A stretch of 64,000 nt of DNA from Paenibacillus sp. cl123 (GCF_900101595.1 NZ_FMYY01000008.1:178100-242099); one strand, 5' to 3'. Counted from the stretch's first letter, positions 1 to 9,167 are shown. Numbers and translations are program-made. The notes: generated from the sequence alone by a model not told the origin.

Positions 1-964
1 CGAGGCTTGCGCCCGCGGAGCGGATCTGACGGATGACGGTATCGGCGCCGTCTATGCCGTCCCAATACCGGTACAGGAAATGCAGGAATACATCGACTCT
101 CCGCAATTGAATTAGAAGAGGAAGCGCCTCCGCTTCGGCCCGAGAAAGCTTGGACACGCCGGCATAACCTCGGACGAAGGACTCCACCGCCGGCCATAGC
201 GCATCGTCCTTTGGCTCGCCGTTAATCAGATCCGACAAGGCGACCGCCGCCTCCATCGCGCGCAGGTCTACCGTGACGAATTCAAAGTCTAGCACCGCAG
301 TAATCGTCCCGTCCGCCCGCCCGAGCATATTCGTATGGTTCAAGTCGCCGTGAATCAGCTGATGGGGCAGCGTTTTCAACTGAGGAAGCTGTCTGCGGTA
401 ATTTGCAAGCCACGCTCCGATGCTTTGCAGCGCTTCCGTTTCTGTCGTGAACAGCTCCGGAGGCTCAGCGCAAAATCGCAGCGCCTCGCCGAGCGAATAA
501 GCGGAGGAGGCCTGATCCAGCTCATAGTAGGGCGGGTAAGCGGGCGGCGCAGCCGCAACCGTCTTCTCCAGGGCTTGGGTCAGCCAAGCCGTCGTCTGTC
601 CGAAGGAAAAAGGGCCTGATCGGGAGCGCAGGGAGGGCCGTTCTCCTTCGATATAGCGGAAGAGGACGGCGATTTTGCCGTCGCCGGTCAGTGCCCATGG
701 CTCGCCGCTTCGGGCCGCGACGGGCACCGGAGTATGAAAGGGCAGCGCGAGCCCGCTAAGGCTCTTCAGCACGTCCAGCTCGAACTCGACTCTGGATGCG
801 TCCCTATGGGTTTCGTACACGCGCAGCACATACCGCTCGCCGTCCGCTTCGGCCAGCCGTGTCGTATTATTCATCCCGCTTGGTCCGGCGTGCAGCGTAT
901 ATGACGCGGCCGCGGGTAAAAAGGCCCGCAATGCTTCGGCAAGCTGATTATCATTTGTATGCAT
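1..964 (-). CDS. Phosphotransferase (APH/homoserine kinase-like), partial
   Basis: Open from an ATG at 964 to the window edge, so the C-terminus is missing (321 codons visible). The start follows AAGGAG at a 6-nt gap. Seen: the phosphotransferase catalytic loop HGDLNHTN near residues 205-212 and the metal-binding LDFE (DFG equivalent) near 225-228; an N-terminal lobe with RYVLRVY near 44-50 would hold the nucleotide-binding lysine or arginine. This is the APH fold shared by aminoglycoside phosphotransferases, choline kinases and type II homoserine kinase. The substrate cannot be told from the sequence; resistance should not be assumed. Divergent from the aminopeptidase gene. Confidence 0.85.
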   Translation of the reverse strand, partial: MHTNDNQLAEALRAFLPAAASYTLHAGPSGMNNTTRLAEADGERYVLRVYETHRDASRVEFELDVLKSLSGLALPFHTPVPVAARSGEPWALTGDGKIAVLFRYIEGERPSLRSRSGPFSFGQTTAWLTQALEKTVAAAPPAYPPYYELDQASSAYSLGEALRFCAEPPELFTTETEALQSIGAWLANYRRQLPQLKTLPHQLIHGDLNHTNMLGRADGTITAVLDFEFVTVDLRAMEAAVALSDLINGEPKDDALWPAVESFVRGYAGVSKLSRAEAEALPLLIQLRRVDVFLHFLYRYWDGIDGADTVIRQIRSAGASL

Positions 965-1018
965 AAAATCTCCTTAAGGCTGGTATGGATTCCATCGTAC
1001 CATAGAAGCATGGCAGAT

Positions 1019-1047
1019 TTGAACTTTTCCCGGAAAAGCGATACATT
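1019..1047 (+). promoter_or_regulatory. Sigma-A promoter of the aminopeptidase gene
   Basis: TTGAAC at 1019-1024, a 17-nt spacer and TACATT at 1042-1047, about 40 nt before the ATG at 1089. Confidence 0.5.
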
Positions 1048-1088
1048 GAAAACTGGGGTTTCCAAACAGCCGCAAAGGAGCGAATGAG

Positions 1089-2207
1089 ATGCGTGATCCA
1101 AGACTTAAGCAGTTTGCTAAAAATTTGGTGAGATATTCCATTGATCTTCAACCCGGAGAAAATGTGCTGATCGAGATGATCGGACTGCGCGATCAGGAGT
1201 TGACCAGATGTCTGATCGAAGAGGTGTACGCCGCCGGGGGGCATCCGTTTCTCGAATTCCGTCATCCTGAAGTGACGCGCAGCCTCATGCTGGGAGGCAC
1301 CCAAGAACTGTATACCCAGCTGGCTGAGCTCGAGCTGAACCGGATGAAGAAAATGCACGCGTATCTGGCAGTTCGCAGCGGCGACAACATTACGGAGACG
1401 TCCGATGTGCCGGCTGAGAAAATGAGCTTGTATACGAAGCTGTTCCAGCGCCCGGTAACGGACTGGCGGGTCAATCATACGAAATGGTGCATTATGCGTT
1501 ATCCGAACCCGTCGATGGCCCAACTGGCCAATACGAGCACGGAGGCGTTTGAAGATTTTTATTTCCAGGTGTGCAATCTGGATTACAGCAAGATGTCGGC
1601 GGCGATGGACGCTCTCGTGGCCAGGATGGAGCGCACCAAGGAAGTTCGTCTGCTCGGTCCGGGGGCTACCGATCTGACTTTCTCCATCGAAGGCATACCG
1701 GCCATCAAGTGCGCCGGCAAAAACAACATCCCGGACGGAGAAGTATTCACGGCTCCGGTGAAGGATTCCGTGAACGGCATTATCGCTTATAACGCGCCGA
1801 CGATTTATCAGGGCACGTCGTTCGAGAATATCACGCTCCGCTTCGAGAACGGCAAAATTGTGGAGGCGACAGGCAGCGACAGCGCTAAGCTGAACGACAT
1901 TCTCGATACCGACGAAGGCGCCCGTTACATCGGGGAGTTCGCCATCGGCGTCAACCCGTATATTCAGAAGCCGATGAAAGATATTTTGTTCGACGAGAAA
2001 ATTGACGGCAGCATCCACTTCACGCCCGGCAATGCGTATGAGGATGCGGATAACGGCAACCGCTCTTCGGTTCATTGGGACATGGTGCTGATCCAGCGGC
2101 CGGAATACGGCGGCGGCGAGATTTACTTCGACGGAGAATTGGTGCGCAAGGACGGGAGGTTCGTCGCAGCGGATCTGGAGCCGCTCAATCCCGAAAATTT
2201 GAAGTAG
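1089..2207 (+). CDS. ampS: M29 family aminopeptidase (AmpS/PepS-like)
   Basis: A 372-residue metallo-aminopeptidase of the thermophilic aminopeptidase family, which removes N-terminal residues from peptides in the cytoplasm using a two-metal site. Seen: PDGEVFTAPV near residue 215, and the C-terminal HFTPGNAYED and SSVHWDMV (around 315-332), which carry the family's acidic and histidine metal ligands. Length is slightly under the usual 400 or so. The start follows AAAGGAG. It is the first gene of a short transcription unit; the AbrB-like gene begins 77 nt downstream. Confidence 0.88.
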   Translation: MRDPRLKQFAKNLVRYSIDLQPGENVLIEMIGLRDQELTRCLIEEVYAAGGHPFLEFRHPEVTRSLMLGGTQELYTQLAELELNRMKKMHAYLAVRSGDNITETSDVPAEKMSLYTKLFQRPVTDWRVNHTKWCIMRYPNPSMAQLANTSTEAFEDFYFQVCNLDYSKMSAAMDALVARMERTKEVRLLGPGATDLTFSIEGIPAIKCAGKNNIPDGEVFTAPVKDSVNGIIAYNAPTIYQGTSFENITLRFENGKIVEATGSDSAKLNDILDTDEGARYIGEFAIGVNPYIQKPMKDILFDEKIDGSIHFTPGNAYEDADNGNRSSVHWDMVLIQRPEYGGGEIYFDGELVRKDGRFVAADLEPLNPENLK

Positions 2208-2284
2208 ATGCGGGGCGCGTACAACGAGACGGGTTTCGTGCGTCAGGCAGCAGACCGACCGGCTGCAGAACCGGGGCAACCAGC

Positions 2285-3379
2285 ATGCGGAGGCTGATGG
2301 AAACGGCGGCGGTTACTTGGGCAGGGGGAGCTTTATTTACGCTGCTGCATGTGCCGCTGGCCTGGATGCTCGGCCCGTTGACGGCGATTATGCTGTGGCA
2401 GGGAGTGGTCAAGCGGCCTGCGGCTTGGCCGGTCTCGCTGCGCAACGGAGGGCTGCTTATCCTCGGCTACGGCATGGGGTTATCCGTGACGGCGGAGAGC
2501 GCGCGCCAAATCGGCAGCCAGCTGCCGTCGATGCTGATCGCCACCGTGCTGACGGTGGCCTTCAGTCTGCTGACCGCGGTATGGATAGCGAAGGCGACGG
2601 GGATCAGCTATGCCAGCAGTCTGGTTGGCAGCATACCGGGCGGACTCTCGCAGATGGTCGTGCTTTGCGAGGAAATTCCCGGCGCCGACAAGACGGTGGT
2701 GACCTTCATGCAGACGATTCGGCTGCTGACCGTTATTTTTGTCGTGCCGTTTCTGGCCGTGCATGGGCTTGGAGAGCAGGGAGGGGCGCTCGATACGGCG
2801 ACTGCGGCTGGTCAGACGGCATCGGCGGCTGCGTCAGCGGGCTGGGGAGACATCCCCTGGCTGAAGGCGCTGCTTGCGTTGGCTGCCGCTTCGGCGGCTG
2901 CCTGGGGCGCCTCCTTGCTGCGCATGCCGACGCCATGGTTTCTGGGCCCGATCCTGCTGATCGCGCTGCTGACGGTCAGCGGCTGGAATCCTCCGCAGCT
3001 GCCGCATATGGTCGGCCTTGCCGCCCAGTGGAGCCTTGGCGTATTTCTCGGGACGGGCATCCGTCTCCAGTCGCTTACCTCTTGGAAACGTCTGCTGCCA
3101 TTTTCATTAGGCGGCGGCCTTGCCGTCGTCGCCTTCTGTTTGCTGCTCGCTTTCGGCTTCAGCCTGTTCCATCCGATCGGTCTGGGAACGGCCTTCCTGG
3201 CCGCCGCTCCCGGCGGGATGACGGAGATGGGGGTAACGGCGACTTTGATTCAGGCGGATGTATCGATGGTGGTGGCGTATCAGATGTTTCGGATCTTATT
3301 TGTGCTTTTCCTTGTTCCCTATCTGATCAGGTGGATATTCCACAGCCGCGGGGGCAATCGGGTGAGAAAGCCGAATTAA
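2285..3379 (+). CDS. AbrB-family integral membrane protein
   Basis: A 364-residue very hydrophobic protein made of two similar halves, each with a GGL/GGM-type loop (SIPGGLSQMVVL in the first half, AAPGGMTEMGVTA in the second). This duplicated membrane domain is known as AbrB/ammonia monooxygenase-like (Gcw_chp); despite the name it is not the DNA-binding AbrB. Function is unknown, with a transporter suspected. The start is uncertain: ATG 2285 has only a weak GGGG upstream, ATG 2297 has CGGAGG too close. The frame stays open further upstream into ampS, but the family match begins here. Confidence 0.8.
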   Translation: MRRLMETAAVTWAGGALFTLLHVPLAWMLGPLTAIMLWQGVVKRPAAWPVSLRNGGLLILGYGMGLSVTAESARQIGSQLPSMLIATVLTVAFSLLTAVWIAKATGISYASSLVGSIPGGLSQMVVLCEEIPGADKTVVTFMQTIRLLTVIFVVPFLAVHGLGEQGGALDTATAAGQTASAAASAGWGDIPWLKALLALAAASAAAWGASLLRMPTPWFLGPILLIALLTVSGWNPPQLPHMVGLAAQWSLGVFLGTGIRLQSLTSWKRLLPFSLGGGLAVVAFCLLLAFGFSLFHPIGLGTAFLAAAPGGMTEMGVTATLIQADVSMVVAYQMFRILFVLFLVPYLIRWIFHSRGGNRVRKPN

Positions 3380-3394
3380 CCCCATTGCATGCCA

Positions 3395-3446
3395 AAGCGA
3401 AAGCCCCATGACCGGGAGTGCATGACCGGTTACGGGGCTTTCGCTT
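3395..3446. terminator. Bidirectional terminator
   Basis: AAGCGAAAGCCCC (3395-3407) pairs with GGGGCTTTCGCTT (3434-3446). It lies between two convergent genes and can serve both. Confidence 0.75.
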
Positions 3447-3448
3447 GT

Positions 3449-4444
3449 TCAGACGTTGAGCAGCAGCAAGATGATCGAGGTCAGACTGAAGCAGGCATTG
3501 ATCAAACAGAGGAATAACACGACCTGCTTGGGGTTCAGCCCGCTGCGCAGCAGCCGGTAATGGGCCTGCGTGGCATCGGCCTGATAGATCGGCGTCCCGT
3601 TGCGCAGCCGCCTCAGGACGACGAAAATATTATCGAAGATCGGCACGCCCAGCGCGAGGATCGGGATTGCGAGCGACAGCACGGTTGCTCCCTTGAAGGC
3701 GCCGTCCAAGGCGATGACAGCCAGCAGGAAGCCGAACAGGGTGGCCCCCGAATCGCCCATAAACACTTTGGCCGGCGGTTTGTTGTACCGGAGATAGGCG
3801 ACGGCCGCTCCGACGAGAATGATAGCCATCATCGCCGAGTCGGATTGCCCCTTGGCCAGCGCGACGACAAACAAGGTAATGGCGGAGATGGCCGATAGTC
3901 CGCCCGCAAGGCCATCCATCCCGTCCATAAAATTAATGACGGTCGTAACTCCGAAAATCCAGGTGACGGTAAGCGCAAACTGAAGCCATACCGGCAGCAG
4001 CACATCCTGCCCCGTGAACGGGTTGTTGAAGCCGTAGAACACGATGCCGGACTTGTAGACGATGACCGCCGCGGAGAGCTGAACGATCAGCTTGGGCCAG
4101 GCCGCAAGCTCTTTGCCGCGGGTTTTGTACCAGTCATCGACAAGTCCCACGCCGAGAATGAGCAGCGAAGCGAACAGCAGCGAAGCGGAGCCGCTGCCCC
4201 GCCAAGCGATGAAACCGGCATACGCGACGGCGAATCCGGCAAAAATAGCGAGTCCGGCAGTAAGCGGTATAGGCTCCCGGTGTATTTTGCGTTCAATGTC
4301 GGGCTTGGGCTTGTCCACAAAATCGATACGGAAGGCCAGCTTGCGAAGCGGGGGAATCAACAGCAGCACAACGAGAAATGAAACCATAAAGGCGGCCAAA
4401 TACAGAATAAGTATCCCCTCCAAATGCTGGGAGTTCAGTGACAT
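3449..4444 (-). CDS. tagO: MraY/WecA/TagO-family glycosyl-phosphate transferase
   Basis: A polytopic membrane enzyme of 331 residues that would transfer a sugar-1-phosphate (GlcNAc-1-P in TagO/WecA) from a UDP-sugar to undecaprenyl phosphate, opening wall polymer or exopolysaccharide synthesis. Seen: DDWYKT at 103-108, NFMDGMDGLAGG at 171-182, and AKVFMGDSG at 225-233, all cytoplasmic active-site loops. The last loop, normally HLHHRLL, reads QAHYRLL at 293-299, so two histidines are replaced. Start uncertain: ATG 4444 has a poor ribosome site, while GGAGGGG precedes non-ATG codons (ATT 4408, CTG 4405) inside the frame. The specific polymer is not inferable. Confidence 0.85.
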   Translation of the reverse strand: MSLNSQHLEGILILYLAAFMVSFLVVLLLIPPLRKLAFRIDFVDKPKPDIERKIHREPIPLTAGLAIFAGFAVAYAGFIAWRGSGSASLLFASLLILGVGLVDDWYKTRGKELAAWPKLIVQLSAAVIVYKSGIVFYGFNNPFTGQDVLLPVWLQFALTVTWIFGVTTVINFMDGMDGLAGGLSAISAITLFVVALAKGQSDSAMMAIILVGAAVAYLRYNKPPAKVFMGDSGATLFGFLLAVIALDGAFKGATVLSLAIPILALGVPIFDNIFVVLRRLRNGTPIYQADATQAHYRLLRSGLNPKQVVLFLCLINACFSLTSIILLLLNV

Positions 4445-4564
4445 TCTTCAGCAAGTATAGCATAATCGCGCGAAAAGGTTCCATGATATGACAGCATTAT
4501 CAGGGTTGCGTCAGCGAGCGGGCGGTGGCGGACGCTTCTCCAACTTGGCGGTATCCGCAGGCTG

Positions 4565-4756
4565 TTACTTGGGGCGGGAGGAGTTGGAGATTTTTTTCAG
4601 GAGAAAGGAGCCGATCTCCGAGGCCAAAATAATGAGCGAAAGAGCGGCAAGCGCATAAGGCAATATAAGCGGAATCGCCCGGATGTCCCAGATATGGGTC
4701 AGGCGGAGAAATAAAGGGTATAAAAGCATCAGGATAAGAAACGCAGCAAGTTTCAT
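4565..4756 (-). CDS. Small two-helix membrane protein, unknown
   Basis: A 63-residue protein starting at the ATG at 4756 behind GGAGG (5-nt gap), preferred over an upstream ATG at 4816 without a ribosome site. Two hydrophobic segments (about 3-17 and 28-50) are followed by a lysine-rich tail ending SNSSRPK. Not recognised; probably a small membrane protein of Paenibacillaceae. Confidence 0.6.
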   Translation of the reverse strand: MKLAAFLILMLLYPLFLRLTHIWDIRAIPLILPYALAALSLIILASEIGSFLLKKISNSSRPK

Positions 4757-4977
4757 AGGAACCTCCGCAAAGAATGACAGGCTGGGAGAGGCCGCAAGGC
4801 CGGCTCTAGTGGTCATTGTACCATGATTGGACAGGCTGGAGAAGCGGGGATGTCGGAAGGGTGAATGCTGGGAATAATATGGATAAATATAACAATAAAC
4901 AATTAATTCCGATGGATTTTAAAAGGTTTTTCTGAAGGGAAATGAAATAATTTATTTGAACAAGAGTTTATTATTTA

Positions 4978-5006
4978 TTGACGAATAGGGGCGTCCATAC
5001 TATTAT
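4978..5006 (+). promoter_or_regulatory. Sigma-A promoter of the ABC importer operon
   Basis: TTGACG at 4978-4983, a 17-nt spacer and TATTAT at 5001-5006, in an AT-rich stretch (4880-5010) unlike the surrounding GC-rich DNA. Confidence 0.75.
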
Positions 5007-5061
5007 TACAGTATTGCTTTAAAGCAGCTTTACGTCACAACTGTATGGGGGGTCAGCAACA

Positions 5062-6105
5062 ATGAAGAAATCATCGACGCTTTTATCTCTGCTTATTGCC
5101 GTCCCGCTCGTGCTTGCCGCCTGCGGTACGAAGCCGACGGAGTCAACGGGAGGCTCTACGGGTGGAAGCGCTCCCGCTGGAGACAAAAAGGTCGTCAAGG
5201 TCGGCATCTCGCAGATCGTGGAGCATCCGTCCCTTAACGCTACGCGCGAAGGCTTCCTGGCTGCATTGAAGGATGGGGGCTACATCGACAAGGACACGAT
5301 GCAGCTCGATTATCAGAATGCCCAAGGCGACTCTACGACTAACCTGACGATCGGTCAGAAGTTTGCCGCCGATAAGAAGGATCTGGTGTTCGCGATTGCG
5401 ACGCCTTCCGCACAAGCCGTTGTGCAGAACGTGAAGGACACGCCCGTTCTGTTCGGCGCCGTAACCGATCCGGTCAGCGCCAAGCTGGTAGCGCAGCTGG
5501 ACAAGCCGGGCGGCAACGTTACCGGAGCCGCGGACACGCATCCGGACGCCACTCCGAAGCTGATGGATTTCATCGCATCCGAGTTTCCGAAGGTGAAGAC
5601 CGTAGGGGTGGTCGTGAACGAAGGCGAGCCGAATGCCGCTTTCATGGTGAAGACGGCTGAGACAGCGCTTGCCAAGCACAATATCAAGGTCGTGAAAGCT
5701 TCCGTATCGAACGCATCCGAAGTGAAGCAGGCGGCGGAATCGCTTGTCGGCCGGGCTGACGCGATTTTCATCACGCTTGACAATACGGTAGTGAGCGCGG
5801 TCGAATCGATTATCAAGGTAGCCAACGATAAGAAAATTCCGTTTTTCTCCAGTGACCGGGATACCGTCGAGAAGGGCGCTGTCGCTACCTTCGGCTTCAA
5901 ATACTATGACCATGGTTATCAAGCCGGCAAGATGGCCGTTGAGATTCTCAAAGGCGCCAAGCCGGGCGATATGAAGGTTACGTATCCGGACAAGCTCGAC
6001 CTGATCATGAATGCCGACGCCGCCAAGGCGCAAGGCGTGGAGATCACGGAGTCGATGAAGAGCAAAATGCAAGATAAGAACAACCTGCTGAACGGCGCTA
6101 AATAA
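5062..6105 (+). CDS. ABC transporter substrate-binding lipoprotein (TrpX type)
   Basis: A 347-residue extracellular lipoprotein. The signal peptide ends in a lipobox LAAC with the acceptor Cys at about residue 20, then a G/S/T/P-rich linker (25-45). The mature part (KVGISQIVEHPSLNATREGF and IATPSAQAVVQN) matches the ABC_sub_bind family (PF04392), whose best known member is the streptococcal tryptophan-binding TrpX. The permease and ATPase follow in one operon. The ligand is inferred by family only: an aromatic amino acid or a related small molecule. Confidence 0.88.
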   Translation: MKKSSTLLSLLIAVPLVLAACGTKPTESTGGSTGGSAPAGDKKVVKVGISQIVEHPSLNATREGFLAALKDGGYIDKDTMQLDYQNAQGDSTTNLTIGQKFAADKKDLVFAIATPSAQAVVQNVKDTPVLFGAVTDPVSAKLVAQLDKPGGNVTGAADTHPDATPKLMDFIASEFPKVKTVGVVVNEGEPNAAFMVKTAETALAKHNIKVVKASVSNASEVKQAAESLVGRADAIFITLDNTVVSAVESIIKVANDKKIPFFSSDRDTVEKGAVATFGFKYYDHGYQAGKMAVEILKGAKPGDMKVTYPDKLDLIMNADAAKAQGVEITESMKSKMQDKNNLLNGAK

Positions 6106-6139
6106 GCTTACATTTACCTCTGCAGCCGAGGTAATCATC

Positions 6140-6192
6140 GAAGCGGGGGTGGCCTCTCTTGTATGCAAAGAGATGCTGCTCCCGCTTCTTTT
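6140..6192 (+). terminator. Intra-operon hairpin with T tract
   Basis: GAAGCGGG (6140-6147) pairs with CCCGCTTC (6181-6188), then TTTT. It lies between the binding-protein gene and the permease and probably terminates part of the transcripts, leaving more binding protein than permease. Confidence 0.6.
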
Positions 6193-6211
6193 ACGATAGG
6201 GGGATAACATA

Positions 6212-7123
6212 ATGGGTTCCGCTTTATTGGGTTCCGTGGAACTGGGCTTGCTGTATGCGATTATGGCGCTGGGCGTTTATTTGACGTTCCGGATTCTTGA
6301 TTTTCCGGATTTGACGGTTGACGGCAGCTTCACTACCGGAGCCGCGATCGCCGCTGTGATGATTGCGGCCGGACAATCGCCGCTGCTGGCCAGCTTGGCC
6401 GCTTTTGCCGGCGGACTTGTCGCAGGGGCCTGCACCGGTCTGCTGCACACGAAGGGCAAGATCAATGCCCTGCTGTCGGGCATTCTGATGATGATCGCGC
6501 TGTACACGATTAACCTGCGGATTATGGGCAAGTCCAACATCCCGCTGCTTGGCGTCGACACGCTGCTGACGGATGTCAATGTCCTGCTGGTTATGCCGGT
6601 CGTCGTCGCCTTGATCAAAATTGCGCTCGACTGGTTCCTTCGCACGGACCTCGGTCTGGCGCTCCGGGCGACGGGCGACAATCCGCGCATGATCCGCAGC
6701 TTCGGCGTCAATACGGACAATACGATCATCGTCGGCGTCAGCTTGTCCAACGGGCTGGTCGCTTTGTCGGGCGCGCTCGTCGCTCAATATTCGGCTTTTA
6801 CCGATATTACGATGGGGATCGGGATGATCGTTATCGGGTTGGCTTCGGTCATTATCGGTGAGGCGCTGTTCGGCGCGCGCACGGTAGTCCGCGCTACGCT
6901 GGCCGTCGTGCTGGGAGCGATCGTCTATCGCTTGATCGTTGCCATAGCGCTGCGGGTCGGACTGGAGCCGACGGATATGAAGCTGATGACGGCATTGATC
7001 GTGATCATTGCATTAACGCTGCCGCTCGTTCGCAAGTCGCTGCGGCAGAAGGCGCTAATGCGCCGGAGAGCTGAAGAGCTGCGGGCACGCGGTTCCCGGC
7101 CGCCACAGGAGGTGAAACGCTGA
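6212..7123 (+). CDS. ABC transporter permease (TrpY type)
   Basis: A 303-residue inner membrane permease with about eight hydrophobic segments, of the branched-chain amino acid/ribose permease superfamily (PF02653). Seen: FRILDFPDLTVDGSFTTGAA near residues 28-47, typical of TrpY-like permeases, and the conserved loop LALRATGDNPRMIRSFGVN near 150-168 that contacts the ATPase. Its last bases overlap the ATPase start (TGATGC), so translation is probably coupled. Start behind GGGGG at 6200. Confidence 0.88.
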   Translation: MGSALLGSVELGLLYAIMALGVYLTFRILDFPDLTVDGSFTTGAAIAAVMIAAGQSPLLASLAAFAGGLVAGACTGLLHTKGKINALLSGILMMIALYTINLRIMGKSNIPLLGVDTLLTDVNVLLVMPVVVALIKIALDWFLRTDLGLALRATGDNPRMIRSFGVNTDNTIIVGVSLSNGLVALSGALVAQYSAFTDITMGIGMIVIGLASVIIGEALFGARTVVRATLAVVLGAIVYRLIVAIALRVGLEPTDMKLMTALIVIIALTLPLVRKSLRQKALMRRRAEELRARGSRPPQEVKR

Positions 7124-7917
7124 TGCTGCGGATCGAGCAAGTTACCAAGCTGTTTAATCCGGGCACGCCTGATGAGAAGGTCGCGTTGTCCGGCATCAAT
7201 CTTCATCTGAAGGATGGCGATTTTGTCACCGTCATCGGCAGCAACGGGGCAGGCAAATCGACGCTGATGAATATCGTCTCGGGCGTCATGCCGCCTGATC
7301 TGGGCCGTGTCTGGATCGACGGCAAGCAGGTGGACGGGCTGGCGGAGTTCCGCCGCAGCGCATGGATCGGACGCGTCTTCCAGGACCCGATGGCCGGTAC
7401 AGCGCCGACGATGACGATTCAGGAAAATCTGGCGATGGCCTACAAGCGCGGGCAGCGCAGAGGGCTGTCGATCGGGGTTACCGTCGCCAAGCGCAAATGG
7501 TACCGCGAGCAGCTGAGCCGCCTCGGCATCGGCCTGGAGGATCGGCTGAACGCCAAGGTCGGCCTGCTGTCCGGCGGGGAGCGCCAGGCGCTGAGCCTGC
7601 TGATGGCGACCTTCACCCAGCCGCGGATTTTGCTGCTGGACGAGCATACGGCCGCGCTTGACCCGTCTCGTGCTGAGCTGATTACGAAGCTGACCGAGAA
7701 GATCGTCTCCGAGCTGAAGCTGACGACGCTGATGGTCACACATAATATGGAGCAGGCGATCCGGCTGGGCAACCGGCTGATCATGATGGACAAGGGCGGC
7801 ATTATCCTGGAGGTTTCGGAGCAGGACAAGAAGGGGCTGACGGTGGAAGGACTGCTCCAGCAGTTCGAGCAGATTCGCGGCTCGAAATTCGCCGACGACC
7901 GGGTTGTGCTAGGGTAA
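7123..7917 (+). CDS. ABC transporter ATP-binding protein (TrpZ type)
   Basis: A 264-residue ATPase that drives the importer encoded just upstream. Seen: Walker A GSNGAGKST near 39-47, signature LSGGERQALSL near 149-159, Walker B RILLLDEHTAALDP near 167-180, and the switch histidine in VTHNMEQA. The Walker B region reads DEHTAALD rather than DEPTSALD, a common variant in this subfamily. Last gene of the operon, followed by a strong terminator. Confidence 0.9.
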   Translation: MLRIEQVTKLFNPGTPDEKVALSGINLHLKDGDFVTVIGSNGAGKSTLMNIVSGVMPPDLGRVWIDGKQVDGLAEFRRSAWIGRVFQDPMAGTAPTMTIQENLAMAYKRGQRRGLSIGVTVAKRKWYREQLSRLGIGLEDRLNAKVGLLSGGERQALSLLMATFTQPRILLLDEHTAALDPSRAELITKLTEKIVSELKLTTLMVTHNMEQAIRLGNRLIMMDKGGIILEVSEQDKKGLTVEGLLQQFEQIRGSKFADDRVVLG

Positions 7918-7950
7918 TCGAGCCGGAAAACCGGCTGTGAAGAAAAACCG

Positions 7951-8000
7951 ATAAGGACCTGACAGGCAGCATGACGATAAGCTGCTTGTCAGGTCCTTAT
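7951..8000. terminator. Strong bidirectional terminator
   Basis: A 20-bp stem: ATAAGGACCTGACAGGCAGC (7951-7970) with its near-perfect complement at 7981-8000. It separates the ABC operon from the convergent oxidoreductase gene. Confidence 0.85.
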
Positions 8001-8049
8001 TTGATATGCTGCGGACTGCGAGAAGCAAGCGCACGCGCAGCTCCCGCAT

Positions 8050-9114
8050 TTACAAAATGACTTCGCGGCCCGTTTCCGCCGATTTGTAGATGGCCGACAA
8101 AATTTTGATCATATCGACGCCATGCTCAGGCAAAATAATCGGCTCCGCCCGTTTCTGGACCACATCGATAAAATGCTTCAAATGCTCGCCGTGAGCGGAA
8201 GGCGGGGTTCCCTTGAACACCGGAGCCATATTTGTCAGCTGTCCGGCCGACTCCGAGAAGATCTGCAGCTCTCCCTTCTTCAGGCTGAAGCCGGCTTTCG
8301 TTCCCCGGATCTCGATGAAGGTCATTTCTTCGCCGACATTGGAAGCCCAGCTGAATTCAATCTGCAGCGTAGCGCCATTCTCGAAGCGGATAAAGCCTGT
8401 CGCCAGATCCTCTACGTCGAAGGTGCCGTCGGCTTTTTTCTCCCCGAAGCTGCTGTGTACGGAATCGGCAATTTCATTGTTGGCAAATTTGGTGTAGGTG
8501 GCTCCGGATACGGACACCGGCTTCGGATTGCCCATCAGCCACATCGTCAGGTCAATATAATGGACCCCCAGATCGATCAATGGGCCGCCGCCCGACAGCT
8601 CCTTCGTCGTGAACCAGCCTCCCTTGCCCGGAATTCCCCGGCGGCGCAGCCAGCCGCAGCGTCCCGTGTACATCTCGCCCATATGGCCTTCCTCGATAAA
8701 GCGCTTCAGATATTGGGACGAAGGGTTGAACCGGTTGTTGCGCATCGTCATCAGCACTTTGCCGCTTGCCTTCGCTGCGTCGGCCATTTTCTGCGCTTCC
8801 TCGGGATTAACCGCGTCGGGCTTCTCGCAGAAAACATGCTTGCCGGCCTGCAGAGCGGCGATGGAGATTTCGGAATGGAACAGGTTGGAGGTGCAAATAT
8901 CGACTGCGTCGATGTCATCCCGCTTCAACAGCTCGCGGTAATCCGTATAGAAGGAAGAAATGCCGTATTCGGCGGCTACAGCCTCCGCGCGTTCCGGATT
9001 GATGTCGCAGACGGCGACCAGCTCTACCTCCGGATGCTCCAGCAAAGTTTTCACATGTGCGGCACGGAATATATTCCCGGCGCCGACGATTCCCATTCTT
9101 ATCACTTGACTCAT
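8050..9114 (-). CDS. Gfo/Idh/MocA family oxidoreductase
   Basis: A 354-residue NAD(P)-dependent sugar or polyol dehydrogenase-type enzyme. Seen: Rossmann motif GIVGAGNIFRAAH near residues 8-20, then AVCDINPERA, and the family signature CEKPDA near 93-98 holding the catalytic-site lysine; GGGPLIDLGVHYIDL around 175-189 matches the C-terminal domain. The start at 9114 follows GGAGAGG; a longer frame upstream runs into the epimerase gene. Forms an operon with the sugar-phosphate isomerase upstream, suggesting a carbohydrate or inositol-like catabolic step. Substrate unknown. Confidence 0.88.
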   Translation of the reverse strand: MSQVIRMGIVGAGNIFRAAHVKTLLEHPEVELVAVCDINPERAEAVAAEYGISSFYTDYRELLKRDDIDAVDICTSNLFHSEISIAALQAGKHVFCEKPDAVNPEEAQKMADAAKASGKVLMTMRNNRFNPSSQYLKRFIEEGHMGEMYTGRCGWLRRRGIPGKGGWFTTKELSGGGPLIDLGVHYIDLTMWLMGNPKPVSVSGATYTKFANNEIADSVHSSFGEKKADGTFDVEDLATGFIRFENGATLQIEFSWASNVGEEMTFIEIRGTKAGFSLKKGELQIFSESAGQLTNMAPVFKGTPPSAHGEHLKHFIDVVQKRAEPIILPEHGVDMIKILSAIYKSAETGREVIL

Positions 9115-9167
9115 TCGTACACCTCTCCAATCGTAAGTATGAATGGCAGTTCTGCCGCTTGCGCAGC

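Noticed and set aside
1..964. Antibiotic resistance aminoglycoside phosphotransferase
   Set aside because: The APH fold covers many kinases and nothing in the sequence points to an antibiotic substrate.
951..2279. A 442-codon minus-strand frame
   Set aside because: It is a shadow of the M29 aminopeptidase, which has family motifs and a good ribosome site.
2317..3411. A 364-codon frame overlapping the AbrB-like gene
   Set aside because: It has no hydrophobic pattern or motif; the other frame has the duplicated membrane domain.
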